60,000 bases of DNA, taken from positions 15,365,796 to 15,425,795 of the forward strand of contig NC_045140.1 in the NCBI RefSeq assembly GCF_008831285.2. The letters are read 5' to 3'. This DNA comes from Nymphaea colorata. Taxonomy: Eukaryota; Streptophyta; Magnoliopsida; Nymphaeales; Nymphaeaceae. The notes beneath the pieces are model-generated. The model was not told the DNA's origin and ran no database searches. It was given only the letters and a program-made list of their open reading frames with translations. The position numbers and the translations under genes were made by a program. Positions 49,283 through 60,000 of the stretch are shown here, piece after piece (the stretch's first letter is position 1; each line of letters starts with the position of its first letter).

Positions 49283-52200
49283 ATGTGGTCGTCTTTCTGG
49301 AGGAGCCGGAACCGGTTGTCGATCGATCAATTCAGGTGCCATTCTGGTGTTTCTACTAAGCGCTTCTATTCCCCGGGTTTTCTTGTTCCTTTAATCTTTT
49401 TTCTCTCTCTTTCCGGGATTGCGGATTAGATCGGAGGCGAATCCTTCGCTTCTTCCTCCTCTTTCGTTGGGAATTTTAGGGCTATTCTCTTGCTGAAAGT
49501 TCAATTTCAGTATTGGATTTCGGATCCCGGTATTCGTGCCCTTTGGGTACATCTTTGCTCCGGTCTGACTTCTGCTTCCTCTGGCATAATTGCCTCTTTC
49601 TCGTTTTGTTTGTGAAATTTTGGTGCGTTTGTCCTACTTCGGCTTGTCCTAGTTAAAATTGATAGGCTTGTGCTTGAGGCTAGTACTTGGAACGCTCTCT
49701 TATACGAGATCATGTGAGAAATAGCTGGAAAATGTGGAAGCTATAAAGGGAGCCTCGAACTTGGTGAGCAATTCCAGATGCGATGGACCTGCAAATAATG
49801 GGAATCGGGAGCGGTTGGGAGTCCTAGTGTGGTTAAAGTTTTAAATAGGGATAACGCAAACGACCTAGTAAGGAGCGGGATTATCAGTTTTCATCTGTAA
49901 AAGTGTCCAAAGGTTTCTATTTGGTAAATTGGTCTTAGAATTTTGCGTACCATTTTAAATCCTTTAATGGTTTTAGCAAAAAGAGATTGATCGCCTGGAT
50001 TGGTACTTTATACAAAAGCAGCTTTTTGTCGTGTGCTTTAAGGCCCCGTCTGGGATAAGGGCAGGTAAAAAACATCTGATGGATCGAATTTTTCATGTCT
50101 AATGTATTTAAATAGATATTAAAAAAAAGAAAGGATTTCATCCAGAAGATTACGCTTCTTTTTAGTCAACAATCCTTTGTGTGAAAGCCTTCAGATTAAG
50201 CAGACAAATATTTGCAATTACGATGTCCTCTTGTAATGCAGAGGATATATGTTGAAGTAATGCTATTGCTACCTATGTAGAGCAACCGTTGATATATGTT
50301 TGTACGTTGAAGTAAGACTTGTTTGAGATGAACACTTTTGGAGTTTCATTTGCCATGTGGAAATTGTAATGCTAGTCAGGCGGTGCTTATGGACAACGTT
50401 TATTTTTGCTATTTCAGATGTATCGATGACAATGGTTCTCCATCATTAATGAAATAACGGCATGATGAACTAATTCTGCCACTTATGTTTGCTAGACAAA
50501 GTCAAGATGTTTGAGCCCCCGAACTTCAGTCTTCCGCTGTGGACTATCTGAGATTTTCTTATTCAACTAATTTAGGTGTTAATTGCCCCTTAATTTTGCC
50601 CATAGAGCTGAAACTGTCTTGTTGTTTAATCTTATATTGCTTTAGCTGAACATGTGTGAACTAGTTACCAAGTCTTCACATTACAGATATCTCATTGAGC
50701 AGTTGCAGAAGATCCAATTTGTCAATGAGGTTAATAAGGTAATGGATTGTAAGACCATATTTCAGGACATCTTTGTATATCTCACCTACACAAAATGTTT
50801 TTACCTTCTTTTGTCTTTGTGTGAAGGATTTTGTGATCGAGGCTCTTAGGACAATCTCTGAATTAGTGACTTACGGTGACCAGCATGATCCTGCCTTTTT
50901 TGAGTGAGATTCAGCACCTGCGTTTTCCTTTATTATTTTTGTTGCCCCTCTGTATGTTTTGTCCTATAATATGTCATTTCAGATTTTTCATGGAGAAGCA
51001 AGTCATGGGTGAGTTTGTGCGTATACTCAAAGCTAGTCAAACCATGAGTGTTGCCCTCCAATTGCTTCAGACTCTCAGTATAATGATTCAAAATTTGAAA
51101 AGTGAACATGCTATTTGTAAGTTTTCGAGCTATTGAACTGGTTATAGGATCTGTCCTCTGGATGGATGTGTGCTAAAGTGTTGTCCTTCACGTGCAGATT
51201 ATATTTTCAGTAATGAGCACATAAATTCTCTGATTACATATCCTTTTGATTTCCGTAACGAAGAGCTTCTTTCATATTACATTTCCTTTCTGAGGTTTGT
51301 CCTTCTCAATGACCCCTTCCAAGTAGTTGCTGATTTTTCTAGGAAAGTGGCTTTCCTTGCCATGTTTTTTAGGTCCATTCTCAGATCTGATCTTCAACTT
51401 CTTTATGTTAAGTTGTTTTCAATTTCTCATGACCTTCTTGATACATTTCTGTAGGGCGATCAGTGGAAAACTGGACAAGAATACCATCTCATTGCTTGTG
51501 AAGACAGACAATGTAAGTTCAAGGTCTACAGTGTGTCGTGAAAATTTGATGACTTATGTAATCTTGTTATTATGAGTAAGATACACTGTCATTGTCTGTG
51601 TGCATTAACCTCTTTCATTGATAAATCATGTGTTTTATGATATATGTTGCAGAAATTTAGGCAGTGGCTTTGCTGCATTCAAATTCAATATTCTTGAAAC
51701 CTAACCTACATGTTTCCAAATGCTTGTAGAATTGGTGCTGATTTAAATAAAATATATACCTCTTATCTGGGAGTTATAACCTTCATAATTGGTAATATAC
51801 TCATTCAGGATTTGACAGATACAATTTCAAACGAGATCCCTCTAGGTTGCACATCATTTTTTAGCTTTGCTGTCTTTATGATCTATGATATTCCTTGCCA
51901 TTTTCTTCTTTCCTGGTTTTGCTGCTCAATATTTTTATGCTTTTGCTGTTTACTATTATGAGGAGAATTTGGTCTGCATAGCTGTTTGTGCTTTGACACT
52001 AAATGGTACATTGCGCTGTTCACTGTTTTGAATATTTCTGTCTGAAATTGGTCAGGATGAAGTAGTTTCTTTCCCGCTATATACAGAAGCAATAAAATTT
52101 GCTTTTCATGAGGAGAATATGGTCCGCATTGCTGTTTGCGCTTTGACACTAAATGTCTACCATGGTAAGTTTATATTCTTACTGCTTGAGTGTTTCTGGG

Positions 52201-55200
52201 AAAAGGTCTATATTCTTGCATCCTGTTAGACTGGCATGGATTGGTGCATTATGTTATTATATTTAGACTTCAGGTAGAAGTGTCGGTGCATTATGTTTCA
52301 ACTGTTCAAATTTTCCATCACATTTGGACTTGAAATTGTTTCTGGGATAACTCCACGCATAATGCCACTTCTGGGTCCACACTTAGAGCACAGACAGCAT
52401 ACTTAGTTAATTTAAAAGCTTTTTTTCTGAGAAAAATCCTTCTCTTTAGATTATTGAAAAACTAGCATATGAAAAGGTAGTTATTTGCTATCTTGTCCGG
52501 ATATTGCAGTTATTTGAACCTTAGTAGGAAATCTGGATTAATTTTCTTTATGTTTATGCATTGAATGCCTTTAAGTTGCAAGTTTTTGGAGACTAATTTA
52601 TTTTTCATATTTTTCAATGAAATGGTACATCTTTCCATGGTTTTTTCAGTTGGAGACGAACATGTGAACAGATACATCACAGGACCAGCTGTGGGAAATT
52701 ATTTTTCTGATTTTGTCACCTACTTTAGGAAGCAATGCATCAAATTGGATAAATGGGTCTCTGAAGCTTCTAGGTAAGAAATAGTTACTAGTTTGGTGGT
52801 TGATATTTGGCATTCGTGCTTTGTCTCACGTGGTGTTGCTTTGTGCCTATGGAAGAGGGAAAAAGAGAAAATGGATGGCAAGGTCCATATTGAGCCACCT
52901 GAGTGCAACTTAGAAACAACTGCACAAAAGCTCATTCGAGTGCATTACTTATTCAATTAACGCTTACAGTGAGGCCACTCAAAACTCAGTAACTAATGAA
53001 ATCAACCTATGGTTGGTTTAATTTGTGATTCTGGTCATAAGTTTTGCAACTTTGCATCTATGCTTAATGAAACATCTGGGTTTATTTTCATGTTTGTGCT
53101 ATTCTTCAAGTGCTTACAGTTTGTAGCTTTCACTGTGGAATCAGTGGTCATATCTCTTTTTGTTACTTTGGTTTCTGTTTGTTTCCTCTGTCCGTGTGGT
53201 TTTTCTAAAGGTGTAAAATCATGTTTCCAAATTAGGGAAAGTTTTTGTGTTTCATTTCTGGAATCATTATTCATTTCAAGTTTGTGTTAGAAGTAGGCAT
53301 TTTAAAATGGTTTTTTGTTTCAAAAATAACTTATTGAAATTGATTGAAACCTGAACTTGGCACTGAGCTCACTTTCATTATGAACCTCCTGAACAAAACC
53401 AGTCCAACTTTGAATATATAAACAATATATTTGCTAGAAAACCAGAGTTGTGAGTTCTGGATACTCATGTTTCCTGATAAGCATTCCTCAACTTGTATGA
53501 CAGGGATCCTGGATGTACTCGTGCAACTTCTAATATTAATTCTGCAGTTGATGAAATTGAAGACAACTTATACTACTTCAGTGACATTATTTCATCGGGT
53601 GTTCCCAATTTGGATAGGTTAATAACAGATAATATATTGCAGCTTTTGGTATTTCCATTATTTCTGCCTTCTATTAAGATGGATTTTACTGATGTAAGTA
53701 TATGCTGCATTTGTATTTTTTTATTTTCTTCAGATTCTTTAAGTAGTGACTTGTTTCGGGGATTGACTTATCAAGTTTTTGGTATTTGATTTCAGGAGAC
53801 AACTATTGGCACTACAACATCTTTGTTTCTACTTTGTTGTATCTTGCGAATAGTCAAAACTAAAGACTTAGCTAGTGGAATAGGTGCTGCACTTTTCTGT
53901 CCACCTGAAGTTTTCGTTCAAAAGTTGGACCCAAGATCCAATGGTGATGCATGTGATTTTCAGACGTTCCATGAGAACTTAAAGCCAAAGCAAGAATCTC
54001 TTTATGGAGAGAAAGGCATAGAATGTTCAAAAAATACCGTACAGAATATTTCTTCTGCTCATATTGGTTCAGCTGAAGAATTTTTCTTGCATCACAATTG
54101 TAGTGCAAGAAATCTGGCTTTGAGGTGAAAACCTGTTCCAGTAGTCATCTTTACATTCAAGAGCAACTTGTTAAAGCCTGCTTTGTTGCTCCATCGACAA
54201 GGAATTATTTTTTTTTGTTAGGTTTTATTGGTGAAACTTTCAAGGTTCAATAAACTTCAACTAAGTAATATAAGTAATCATTGAATCTATTGGAAATCTG
54301 CTCTTTAGAAGTACCTTCATCTTGACATAATCTATTGTTCTTTCTTCTGCCCGCAGAACTAGTAGTTTCATTTAAGAGATAATCTCGTAGCAGAACTCTT
54401 GCCTTTTGTATGTGGATATGTTACATTATGCTCTGTTAATATGAAGGTCATGTCTTAACCATGAAATTGTTTTTTGTAGGGAGATACTGCTATCCTATAT
54501 CATCGATGGTGAGGAGGTGCAGGTCCTTGGTTCTTTGAGTGTATTAGCTACCTTATTGCAAACAAAAGGTTATAATGCTTGGTTAGACTGCATCCTAAGG
54601 GGTTTTTGCATTCGCATTATGTGTTTTTTGTCTGACAAAGATGCTTTGTTCTTCTTATAGAACTGGATGAATCAATGCTGGATGCACTTGGAATTCTCCC
54701 CCAAAGACAGCAACATAAGAAACTTTTGCTAGTAAGTTTCTATTTCTTTGATGGTAGCCTGCTGATTGAAAAACCAGTGAACAATTTTACACTTGATGTT
54801 TGATGTTTTTCATCTATACATGATAAGGAGGAACATGTAGTCAGCTGATCCATTGGAGAACTTCACTGGATGACATTGAATTTTCTTTCTTTTTTTGGTG
54901 GAAATTTGCACGGTTGTCTTCATGATGATGAATTCTTGCAATATATTCTCTTACAGAGTTTGTTTTTATAAGCACATTAGAATTCACTTTGTGGCCTTTG
55001 TATGTGGCAAGGCAGAATATGCTGAGTGTTTTACATGTTTATTTAGCATTAGGTTCTGTTGGTTTAGATTTCTATTATATGTGAATGTTTTCTTGGTTGT
55101 TAAAAGAAGGGACATGAAGGTTTTTTTGTCGGACAAGGTGCTTGGTAGTTCACATGTTTGTTAGAATAATGACTTCAACGTTTTTGTTGGACTCTGTTCC

Positions 55201-58200
55201 AAGGTAGGTGATGTTAGAATGATGATTTATAGATTTAACGAACACATAAAAAATTTTGTTGCTTGGGTCGATTGGAAGTAACTGATCATCAAGTTAATGA
55301 CATTTGAAGATGCTAAGAATGCAACTTTGCAAGTTCTCTAACAGAAAACCAAGCAAAAAAGCCTGTTAAAGAGTTAAGGGCATTGAATTATGAAAGAAAG
55401 TTTGACAAGCCTATGTAAAGTAGTATTAGTGAAGTTTGTACAAGGTTATCAGGTCCTTCTGTATTTGACCTAACAAAGGATTGTACGAGCTAACGTGTGT
55501 ACTTTAGTAAATAAATAATTGCATGTCAAAGATTGTTGATTTTCTTGTGCTCTGTTTGAGGTTCTCTTATTTCTGATTTTCTCTGTTTTTCATTGAAGCA
55601 GCCACATGAAAGCATCCAGTAACAAAGCTATACGAGAAATAACTTGCATAATAGTTCATTTGAAATTTGCATGGGGTTTCTTTTGACTAGAGATATAACT
55701 TGTTATGGTCTGGAAGCAGCTAATTAAGTTGTATGCTTGGGACATATATTAGCCACATTTGAAAAAAAATTGGGGGAAACATATCCACTGAAGTTTTTGG
55801 AATTGTCAAATTGAATGGCATGGATATTTTCCTTTTTCTGGACCAAAGTGATCCTTGTAAATGAGGATTTTGCTTTGCATGAAGTGCATTTTCATTATAA
55901 AATGCTTATAGACGTAATACTTGCAACCCCAGCAAGCCTTGGTGGGTGAATCCTCTGGTGAAGAGCAGCTATTTTCATCAGGAATTAATTCATTGAAGGA
56001 TGGCATCAGCAGTGAACTTGACATGTACCTGCAAAAACTCAAGGTACTTATGTTGTGTTCGTAGTGACCTGTACATTAGTTCTCTTTTATGTTTCCTGTG
56101 CTTCGTTCCTGACTTTTGATTTATCAAGGGCATGTGTGGCTTCTTTCCTTTTAGGAAGTAGAGAAATTTATTGCTTTGCTATGGTTTCAACTTTCAAATA
56201 GTTATTGTGAATTGAATAAAGACATGGATTCTACAGAACAAATCAAAGTCATATTTTTCAATGTTTGCATGGCGACCTTACTCAAGTTCATTATTTGCAT
56301 AACATTCTTTCCTGTAAACTTGATGATGCAGAGCACATGGAATGAGCTCTGTATTAGATTTCATTTTCTATCAATATAAGTTTGGAAATAATTCTCAAAC
56401 ATAGATGATTCTGGTTCAATTTTTTCCAGACAACTTTTTGGGAATCATCTGAATAACTTCATGGAGAAGAGTGAATGTTGTGCCTCACCAAGAGAGACTA
56501 ACTTTCTTTGTTATTCTGAGGCAATAAGATGTGGCTCTTTAGCATATCTTGAGTGTTAATAGTGCATAGCGCATGCATATGATTTAAAATTGCCTTCATC
56601 ATATATAATTTTGGTATCGAATCCTGACATCTAGATGATGTCATTTCCTTGTTTGAAGTGCTTTAGCATCTTATCTCTGGTCTCTGTGGTGAGCCGATAG
56701 TAAAAGGCAAATGTGAAGAGTTGCATGAAAGCTGAAAACCATGAATCAACTCCCTGCCCTGCCATTCTGTTGCCTGAGTTTTTCAATAATGTTGTTCTAT
56801 AGGGCTTGGTGCCAGTGGTCGAGGCACACCCGAATTCAAGAAAAAATGAAAACAATAATGTACATCAAAGTTTCTGTTCAGTGCAGGAAAGATGCATCGC
56901 ATGTTCTGAGCACAATTGCTCCTGGACAATGTCGGGTGTCTTTTTCCATATTTACATTTTGTAGGCAAGTGTATTTACACAAGTTTTTATCAAACTGGCC
57001 CTTTTGTTTAGGTTCAAATTCTAGGAATAACCCGAGCCTCAACAGTCAATTAAGCTTTTATTCTACAGAGGGAAGTTCATACCCATTGAGGCTGGCAAAG
57101 ATAATTGGATCAGAATAAGTTTCTGAGTTGATCCGAAGAAATCCTTTTCGTGCTAGATTACATACATCTAGGTTGGATTTGGTTATTCACCAGTTTTGAA
57201 CCATTAAATTTCAAAAGCTAAGCTAAGTGTGCACCTATCTTTCCCTAATATCAAGAACAGACAATGTTCATATAGAAAACTGATTGATCGACACCTTGTT
57301 TTAAAACTTTAGATTGTTTTGCCCATTGTGTTATCTATTACTTGATGTTTATTTGATTTATTTGCAAATATGCTTTCTTTTGTTATTTTTGTAGGATGAA
57401 TATGGTCTATCTTCTTCAACTATGGACCCCGAAATAAGTCCACAAAAGCATCGATATCAGGTTCATTTTCCTAACTCTGATTAATTTTGTTTAAGAATGT
57501 AAGATACTTCAGTCATAAGGTTTGGAGCTAGGAGGTAAATGCTAACTTGCAACTTCTTCATAACATGGTCAAGTATCTGCTGTGCTTGTTATGAACTTTT
57601 ACTCAACAGTCTTTTCAACCATTCTGTGGGAGTATTCCATTAAAAATCATATTTGCATAAAAAATTATAGGTGTTTATGTAAGTAAGTGTATCTGCATGT
57701 ATCATTTCTGAACATTATGATCGTTAAGTCATTAATAAGGAACTAAAATGTATATAAGAAGTAAAACATTGACCATGTCACAATTATATTGTGATATCTG
57801 AATTTTTTGTCATTTCGGTATCTTGCAATAGTTTCAACTTTATGCCATGATAAAATCCTGTGTTCGTCAGAACCTCATCTGGATCTGTGACTGTGCTTTT
57901 GGGATAGCTGCTTCATCTAATGTTTCTTCTTGTTGAAATCACATGGTTATGTCTAAACTGTAGGACATGCTAAACAATTCTTTAAGTGCATGCAAAGGCA
58001 CTTTTTTGTGTCTTAGTTACATTTCATACATGCTGAAATTTTCCCATGATACAATGTTATGTTTCTTTATTGGCATTCTGGAGGTTGTTTATGGCCATAG
58101 GATGGGACATTGTTGTCATGGCAGTCTTGTAAAATTAAACAAGTGTAGCACATAAAAAATTGATTTATGCGTTTTCACTAGGAACTTATGTAATCACATC

Positions 58201-58378
58201 TAAGTATTTAATTTTTCCAAGTATTTGATTTTTTCAGGTGCTTGATGCATTAGTGCATCTTCTTTTCAATAGATCAAACATTTCTGCTGAGACGTTGTGG
58301 CATGCTGGATGGCTCTTGCGTCAGTTGCTTCCTTCTGGTGAACAAGAATTTAAAAATGAGCACCTAAAACTTCTCCAG
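49283..58378 (+). CDS. TT9: TRANSPARENT TESTA 9 / GFS9 (CLEC16A-like, FPL domain), exons 1-15, gene continues past right edge
   Basis: Golgi-associated peripheral membrane protein needed for vacuolar trafficking and seed-coat flavonoid accumulation in Arabidopsis; animal homologue CLEC16A. Exons: 49283-49335, 50687-50738, 50827-50903, 50983-51116, 51198-51294, 51455-51512, 52056-52164, 52650-52773, 53504-53693, 53796-54124, 54480-54568, 54661-54731, 55933-56043, 57395-57460, 58238-58378. All have GT/AG borders and join in one frame (567 codons). Start is MWSSFWRSRNRLSIDQFR, as in the family. The FPL domain follows (ISELVTYGDQHDPAFFEFFM, KQVMGEFVRILKASQTMSVA, IFSNEHINSLITYPFDFRNE, LLSYYISFLRAISGKLDKNT), then FHEENMVRIAVCALTLNVYH, YFRKQCIKLDKWVSEASR and LDALGILPQRQQHKKLLLQA. 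Exon 15 ends in LLRQLLPSGEQEF and KNEHLKLLQ. Known homologues exceed 800 residues, so roughly the last third is outside the window. The exon 11 donor (G/GTTATA) is weak. Sequence intact as far as seen. Confidence 0.93.
51958..52005 (+). repeat. Partial duplicate of TT9 exon 7 (pseudo-exon) in intron 6
   Basis: 48 bp matching 52108-52155 at 44 positions, 150 bp upstream of the real copy. It translates to EENLVCIAVCALTLN, against EENMVRIAVCALTLN in exon 7. After AAATG it goes straight to GTACAT, lacking the 9 bases encoding the end of exon 7, and so keeps a GT donor in the same phase. A pyrimidine-rich stretch and AG (51961-51962) precede it. Whether it is ever spliced in cannot be seen. Confidence 0.85.
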
Positions 58379-58604
58379 GTAGGATAAGTTTGATTCAAAT
58401 ACTTCACTGAAATCAACCAAAGAGCAATTGACAGTTTGGTGGATGATATTTTTATAATCTCTATGGCATGTTCTGGTTTACAATTTATATGGTCTTTTCT
58501 CATTGTATGCTGGTTAAGCTTTCTGGTACATATACTCATCAGGGGATTATGGCTTTGGCCTTGTTGGGCTTGTCAAGTTGTTGCACATGCACATGTTTGC
58601 ACCA

Positions 58605-58797
58605 GTGTTGTACGTATCATACAACATGGGGCCGTATTGTACAATACGTATCTTTGCTTTTTTATTTTATGATATGATACACCACCCGTATCGCAAATAG
58701 GTGGTGTATCATATATGTATCACACATATCGTGCGATACATAGCTTGTATCGTATGGTATGGGGCAATACGCCCCGTATTGTATGATACATGTCTAC
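58605..58797. mobile_element. Fold-back MITE-like element in TT9 intron 15
   Basis: About 190 bp whose two ends are imperfect inverted repeats of about 35 bp (left GTACGTATCATACAACATGG..., right ...CCCGTATTGTATGATACATG). The centre holds a perfect 15-bp hairpin: ATATGATACACCACC (58672-58686) and GGTGGTGTATCATAT (58700-58714), with a 13-nt loop. Non-coding. No clear target duplication. Confidence 0.65.
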
Positions 58798-59475
58798 TTT
58801 GGAAAATAAGGATGATAGTCCCACTCAAGATCAAAAGAGAACAAAAGAAAAAAGGCAACAAGACAAAAAAAAAAGAAGACAAAACAAAAAGGAAAGAAGA
58901 AAGAGATAGAAAACATGCCTGTCATCATTGTTTTTCTTCTTCTCCCTACGGTCGGAAAACTAATCGCTGCAACTTTTCTGTAGAAGCTCCGTCCAGCTCT
59001 TGATTTCTTCTCCGCTATTTTTCAAGTTTTTTTGCTTTGGGTTTCCCATACAAAGTCTACAAAGGCATGCCATCCGCATCGATGACGTTCTGACGAGTTG
59101 GCGGTGGTTGGAGAGTTTGGCTCGGCCTCTGCACGCTGAAAACCCTTGGAAAGAAGAGAGTGTTTGAGAAAAAGGAGAGAAGGCATAGAAGAAAATGAAA
59201 AGATGCACACTGGGTTATTTATACCCGACTTCAAAATTTCATGAATCATTCTCATTTTTCTAAGCTTTATGTTAGCAATTTTTAATCCTTTAACGCACAA
59301 CATTTATTTTATCAAAATATTTGAAAAGTGGGTTGCATAACAAAATTCACCTTGTGGAAAATTTCGTAAAGAGGCTTGGGTTTACTATCTTCCCTTTGTT
59401 TCGGAAAGCTGTGAACCAGTTCCTGTTTAACCTAGTTGACTTGTTTATAAGCTTGAGTTTAAATTTAAGCTCGAG

Positions 59476-59536
59476 CTCGAGTCAAATTTACTCGGACAAG
59501 CTCGAGTCAAATTTACTCGGACAAGCTCGAGTCAAG
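59476..59536. repeat. 25-bp tandem repeat, 2.4 copies, CTCGAG-rich
   Basis: Units 59476-59500 and 59501-59525 are identical (starting CTCGAGTCAAATTTACTCGG and ending ACAAG), followed by a partial third copy. The setting (GCTTGAGTTTAAATTTAAG before, GTTGGCTCGACAGATTGAAC after) resembles ends of non-autonomous plant elements with AGCTCGAG words. Confidence 0.8.
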
Positions 59537-60000
59537 GCCGAGTTGGCTCGACAGATTGAACATCTCTAGCATCAGCATATATTATATATATTGCATGGTG
59601 TACAATGACATGAATGACAAATATAAAATATTACTGGAAAACTGCAAAGAAGCTGTTGGGCATGTTCATGCTACAATAAAATTGACATTCTAAAAAAGGT
59701 GATTTTGAAGATTTGAGTATTCATGTTGGTTTTTGACAATCTCATGAAGGGTCCCGTTGCTGCAAAGCAAAGCCTAGCAGTTAGGCTAATGAAAATTGGA
59801 GAAAGCATGACACGGACCTATACTTGATGCATGCCGATGGAGATTGTTCTGGTTTAGTTTTTATCTCTCAGCATCTCTTTGACCAGTGACATGCCAAGTA
59901 TGATTGCCACAAGAATTAGCGAAAGTATACATTCATTTGAAATCTCTCTGTCTCTTTCTCATGAATGTGTGTGCGCATGTGGGTTTGTGTGTATGTGTGT

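Noticed and set aside
56741-57118. 125-residue frame inside TT9 intron 13
   Set aside because: Lies between exons 13 and 14, which join in frame without it, and does not resemble the family.
58379-60000. Search for TT9 exon 16
   Set aside because: No segment matching the expected continuation was found; the next exon must lie beyond the window.

Overview
This is plant nuclear DNA, almost certainly from a flowering plant. The evidence is intron-rich genes of plant-specific families (a type IIB autoinhibited Ca2+-ATPase of the ACA8/9/10 group, a GRAS regulator of the SCL32 type, a TRANSPARENT TESTA 9/GFS9 homologue), degraded Ty1/copia and Ty3/gypsy retroelements, MITE-like elements, microsatellites and long AT-rich spacers. 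I cannot place the species from the sequence alone.

Layout. (1) 1-6130, minus strand: the 5' end of an ACA-type calcium pump gene. Coding exons 1-3 are visible (5875-5717, 1521-1405, 1319-1277) and the gene runs off the left edge. Its first intron is about 4.2 kb and holds a decayed copia element (pol remnants, polypurine tract, one LTR) between two copies of an unrelated repeat of about 160-175 bp. (2) 6.1-21.4 kb: intergenic, AT-rich, with an inverted AT-rich repeat, a duplicated block with a GC-rich spacer, a hAT-like MITE and small tandem repeats. No convincing gene. (3) 21.4-23.7 kb: two oppositely oriented gypsy fragments, then a broken intron-retaining copy of a ribosomal protein L7 gene (eL30/uL30 family). 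(4) 25.7-26.0 kb, minus strand: a small 69-residue zinc-ribbon protein conserved in plants. (5) 26.4-32.0 kb: intergenic with a divergent direct duplication. (6) 32.0-33.3 kb, minus strand: an intact single-exon GRAS gene (410 aa). (7) 33.3-48.9 kb: long intergenic stretch with duplicated blocks, G-quadruplex-type runs and a possible LTR remnant. (8) 49.3-60.0 kb, plus strand: the first 15 coding exons of a TT9/GFS9 (CLEC16A-like) gene, 567 codons joined in frame, running off the right edge. Its introns hold a partial duplicate of exon 7 with usable-looking splice sites, and a fold-back MITE.

The genes do not form a functional cluster: a calcium pump, a zinc-ribbon protein, a transcription regulator and a Golgi/vacuole trafficking protein simply lie along one chromosome arm. 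I found no new multi-gene system. The most interesting item is the duplicated pseudo-exon in TT9, whose splice phase would let it replace exon 7 without a frameshift. Exon boundaries were derived by eye from splice sites, reading frame and remembered family similarity; no alignment or database search was run.
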